The notes under the pieces were generated by a model, which made no database searches, was not told where the DNA came from, and was given only the letters and a program-made list of their open reading frames with translations. This document shows, piece after piece, positions 62,095 to 64,000 of a stretch of 64,000 bases of DNA. Origin of the DNA: Candidatus Geothrix odensensis (GTDB taxonomy: Bacteria > Acidobacteriota > Holophagae > Holophagales > Holophagaceae). Position 1 is the first letter of the stretch. Each line of letters opens with the position of its first letter. Position numbers and translations under genes: made by a program. The stretch lies in NCBI GenBank assembly GCA_016714685.1, contig JADKCH010000001.1, positions 434,001 to 498,000 on the forward strand, in the 5' to 3' direction.

Positions 62095-64000
62095 ATGAAC
62101 CCCTACCTGAAACGCATCCGGTGGCGCCTGCTGTGGATCAGCTTTGCGTGCCTGACCTTGGCCCTTGGCTCCTTCGCCCTCAACCAGTGGGTCTATGCCA
62201 GGGCGGACGACCAGTGCACCTGGGTCGTGGAGAAGGGCAAGATCGTCATCCGGGAGATCCTGCCGGAGGGCGTGGCCGAGGAAGCGGGACTGCTCGAGGG
62301 TGACGAGCTGATCAAGATCCAGGGCCGCGCCTACGAGGCCACCCTGGAAGGCACCCTGAAGGCCCAGCGCTTCATCAACAGCAAGCCCGACGGGGCCATC
62401 CTCATCTACACGGTCAAGCGCCAGGGCCGGCAGATCCTCCTGCCGGTGCGCCTGGTGAAGCCCCTGGACTGGGTGCAATTGGCCCTCCTGGCCAACGGGA
62501 TCCTCGCCTGGGCCGTGGGCCTGCTGGTGGTGCTCTCGGCCCCGGAACGGAAATCCTCGCGCCACTTCTTCTACCTGGCGGCCACGGCCCTGCTGATGTC
62601 GGGGGCGGCCATCTCCGGCAACCCGCCCGTGGTCATGCTCGTGCTGGTGACGCTCATGGCCGGTGTCGCATCCGCTCTCCTCCCATCTCTTTGGATTCAC
62701 TTCTTCCTGCGCTTTCCCCACCCGTCTGAATGGCGGAAAAACCGGCGCTTCCTCCAGGCCATCTACGGAACCTTCGCCCTGCTGGCCCTGGTGCAGATGC
62801 TGGTCCGGTTCTGGGCCATCGCCGGGGATGGTGTCCTGAAGACCCTGGCTGGCACCCCTCCGGACGGCGTGCTGAAGCTCGTGCTCACTGCCCTCGGGTT
62901 CGTGGCCACCCCCCTCTACATCGGCGCCGCGCTCACGGGCCTCGGGTTCTTCATCGCGGGGGCGCTGAAGGCGCCCGAGCGACTCCGGAAGGCCCTGCTG
63001 CCCTCCCTGATCGTGACCGCAGCCATCTGCCTGGACCTGCTGGCCTGGACGATCCTCCAGGCCAAATACGGGCAGAGCCTCCTCTTCCGCCGGCAGATCT
63101 TCATCTTCATGCTGCCCGCCCCGCTCATCCCCATCAGCTTCGCCTACGCCATCTTCCGCCACGGGCTCTTCGACGTGCAGAAAGTGCTGCTGCGCTGGGT
63201 GAGCTACATGGCCATCCTCGCCCTCACAGTGGCCGCCTACCTCGGCGGCCTGGCCTGGGCCTTCTCGCACCTCTCCGCCATCCCCCCGGGCTGGGCCGGA
63301 GCCCTGATCGGCATCCTCGCCCTGCCCCTCGGCTGGGCCCTGCGGCGCCTGCTGAAGGGCATCCGCCGCCGCTTCCGGCGCGACTTCTCCAGCACCCGGG
63401 AGATCGCCCTCAGCGCGGTTCGCGAACCCCGGAAGCGCTTCAGCGAGGAATCGCTGGTCAAGTCCCTGCGCCGCGCCCTCGGCGAGGCCTTCCAGCCCCA
63501 GCTGCTGGAGATCCTGCACATCGAGGACCGCCAGATCCTGCTGCCCGCCGCCGAGGCCTCGGACCGGGAGGATCGCCGAGTCTACTTCCCGCCCCAGCCC
63601 CTTCGCATCCCACCGGGCCTGCTCCGCCTGGCCCGGGAGAACCGCGAGCTCGTGCTGGGCCTGGGCAGCGAAGAGGCGGACTGGATCCGCGACCAGGGCG
63701 GCACGCTGCGGGCCCACGTGGATGCCCTCGAGGCCCAGCTGCTGCTGCTGATCCTCGCCGGCGACACCCCGCATAGCGTGGTGCTCCTGGGGGGCAAGTA
63801 CGCCGAGCTGAACTATGGCCGGGAGGACCGCGAGCTGCTGCGCGAGGTGGCCCTGGCCGCGGGCCAGGTGCTCGAGACCGCCGTGATGCACCAGCGGCTG
63901 GTGGCCCAGGAGCGCCTGAGCCAGGAGCTCGAAACAGCCCGGCGCATCCAGGAAGGCCTGGTCACCTCCCACGTGCCACCCATTCCCGGGTTCCACGTGG
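62095..64000 (+). CDS. PDZ, multi-membrane-helix protein with RsbU-type region (partial)
   Basis: The gene runs past the right edge; about 635 residues are visible. A first helix (about 12-30) is followed by a PDZ-like domain (IREILPEGVAEEAGLLEGDELIKI), then seven or so membrane helices to near residue 440. A soluble section with GAF-like character follows (about 480-610). The last visible residues ELETARRIQEGLV and PPIPGFHV are the start typical of RsbU/SpoIIE-type PP2C phosphatases that control anti-sigma factor partners. The predicted full gene is therefore a membrane sensor with serine phosphatase output. AAAGG precedes the start at 62095 by four bases. Confidence 0.8.
   Translation, partial: MNPYLKRIRWRLLWISFACLTLALGSFALNQWVYARADDQCTWVVEKGKIVIREILPEGVAEEAGLLEGDELIKIQGRAYEATLEGTLKAQRFINSKPDGAILIYTVKRQGRQILLPVRLVKPLDWVQLALLANGILAWAVGLLVVLSAPERKSSRHFFYLAATALLMSGAAISGNPPVVMLVLVTLMAGVASALLPSLWIHFFLRFPHPSEWRKNRRFLQAIYGTFALLALVQMLVRFWAIAGDGVLKTLAGTPPDGVLKLVLTALGFVATPLYIGAALTGLGFFIAGALKAPERLRKALLPSLIVTAAICLDLLAWTILQAKYGQSLLFRRQIFIFMLPAPLIPISFAYAIFRHGLFDVQKVLLRWVSYMAILALTVAAYLGGLAWAFSHLSAIPPGWAGALIGILALPLGWALRRLLKGIRRRFRRDFSSTREIALSAVREPRKRFSEESLVKSLRRALGEAFQPQLLEILHIEDRQILLPAAEASDREDRRVYFPPQPLRIPPGLLRLARENRELVLGLGSEEADWIRDQGGTLRAHVDALEAQLLLLILAGDTPHSVVLLGGKYAELNYGREDRELLREVALAAGQVLETAVMHQRLVAQERLSQELETARRIQEGLVTSHVPPIPGFHV

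Overview
The window reads as a chromosomal segment of a GC-rich, Gram-negative bacterium, most likely an acidobacterium of the Holophaga/Geothrix type. This is an inference. It rests on an Acidobacteria-style VWFA-related protein at the left edge, lipopolysaccharide genes (kdsB, lptD, a gmhB-like phosphatase), extended PstC/PstA permeases, and dense two-component, chemosensory and cyclic-di-GMP genes. Coding density is very high, with many 1-4 base start/stop overlaps and several tail-to-tail overlaps.

Layout. 1-9.1 kb: a partial VWA-type protein, a polysaccharide deacetylase, Ppx/GppA, a LeuA-like enzyme, a 510-bp hairpin-rich insertion, birA-coaX, tryptophanase and a class-3-type aldehyde dehydrogenase. 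9.1-17.2 kb (minus strand): ABC-F ATPase, tRNA-Ala(GGC), a LysM lytic transglycosylase, gcvH-gcvT, sfsA, a gmhB-like gene and a TolB-like beta-propeller. 17.3-28 kb: an orphan CoA-transferase subunit, then a minus-strand sensory operon (cheA-cheW-fabH-rsmD-MCP-histidine kinase-receiver/pseudokinase). 28-38 kb: a REP-like inverted repeat, kdsB, trxB-alr, a diguanylate cyclase broken by one base, lptD, a ZIP transporter and RNase E/G. 38.2-48.5 kb: a phosphate island, pstS-pstC-pstA-pstB-phoU-phoB, with phoR on the opposite strand overlapping the end of phoB, then a PhoU-like gene and a Pit transporter. 48.7-54.2 kb: GNAT, PlsC, an agmatinase-family enzyme, an unknown protein, a Gcr-family membrane protein and a DUF2911 protein. 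54.2-64 kb: a YfiR-like protein, an MCP, an EAL-CBS-GGDEF protein, an alpha/beta hydrolase, an M14 peptidase, a 48-residue membrane protein, queE with an SDR, and a truncated PDZ/membrane/RsbU-type gene.

The clearest functional story is phosphate homeostasis: high-affinity ABC uptake, its PhoU/PhoB/PhoR control and a low-affinity Pit system with its own PhoU-like partner sit together. The second theme is signalling: the cheA operon carries no cheY, cheR or cheB and ends in a receiver protein fused to a decayed kinase core, so it more likely controls something other than flagellar switching.

The best candidate for something undescribed is the 510-bp element at 4091-4600. It has perfect 19-bp terminal inverted repeats, a TTA duplication on each side, a second nested 16-bp inverted repeat and a chain of about nine small perfect hairpins, with no credible gene. 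It sits exactly in the stop codon of the LeuA-like gene without destroying it. Two one-base frameshifts (cheA and the diguanylate cyclase), both at C/G runs, could be real or base-calling errors.
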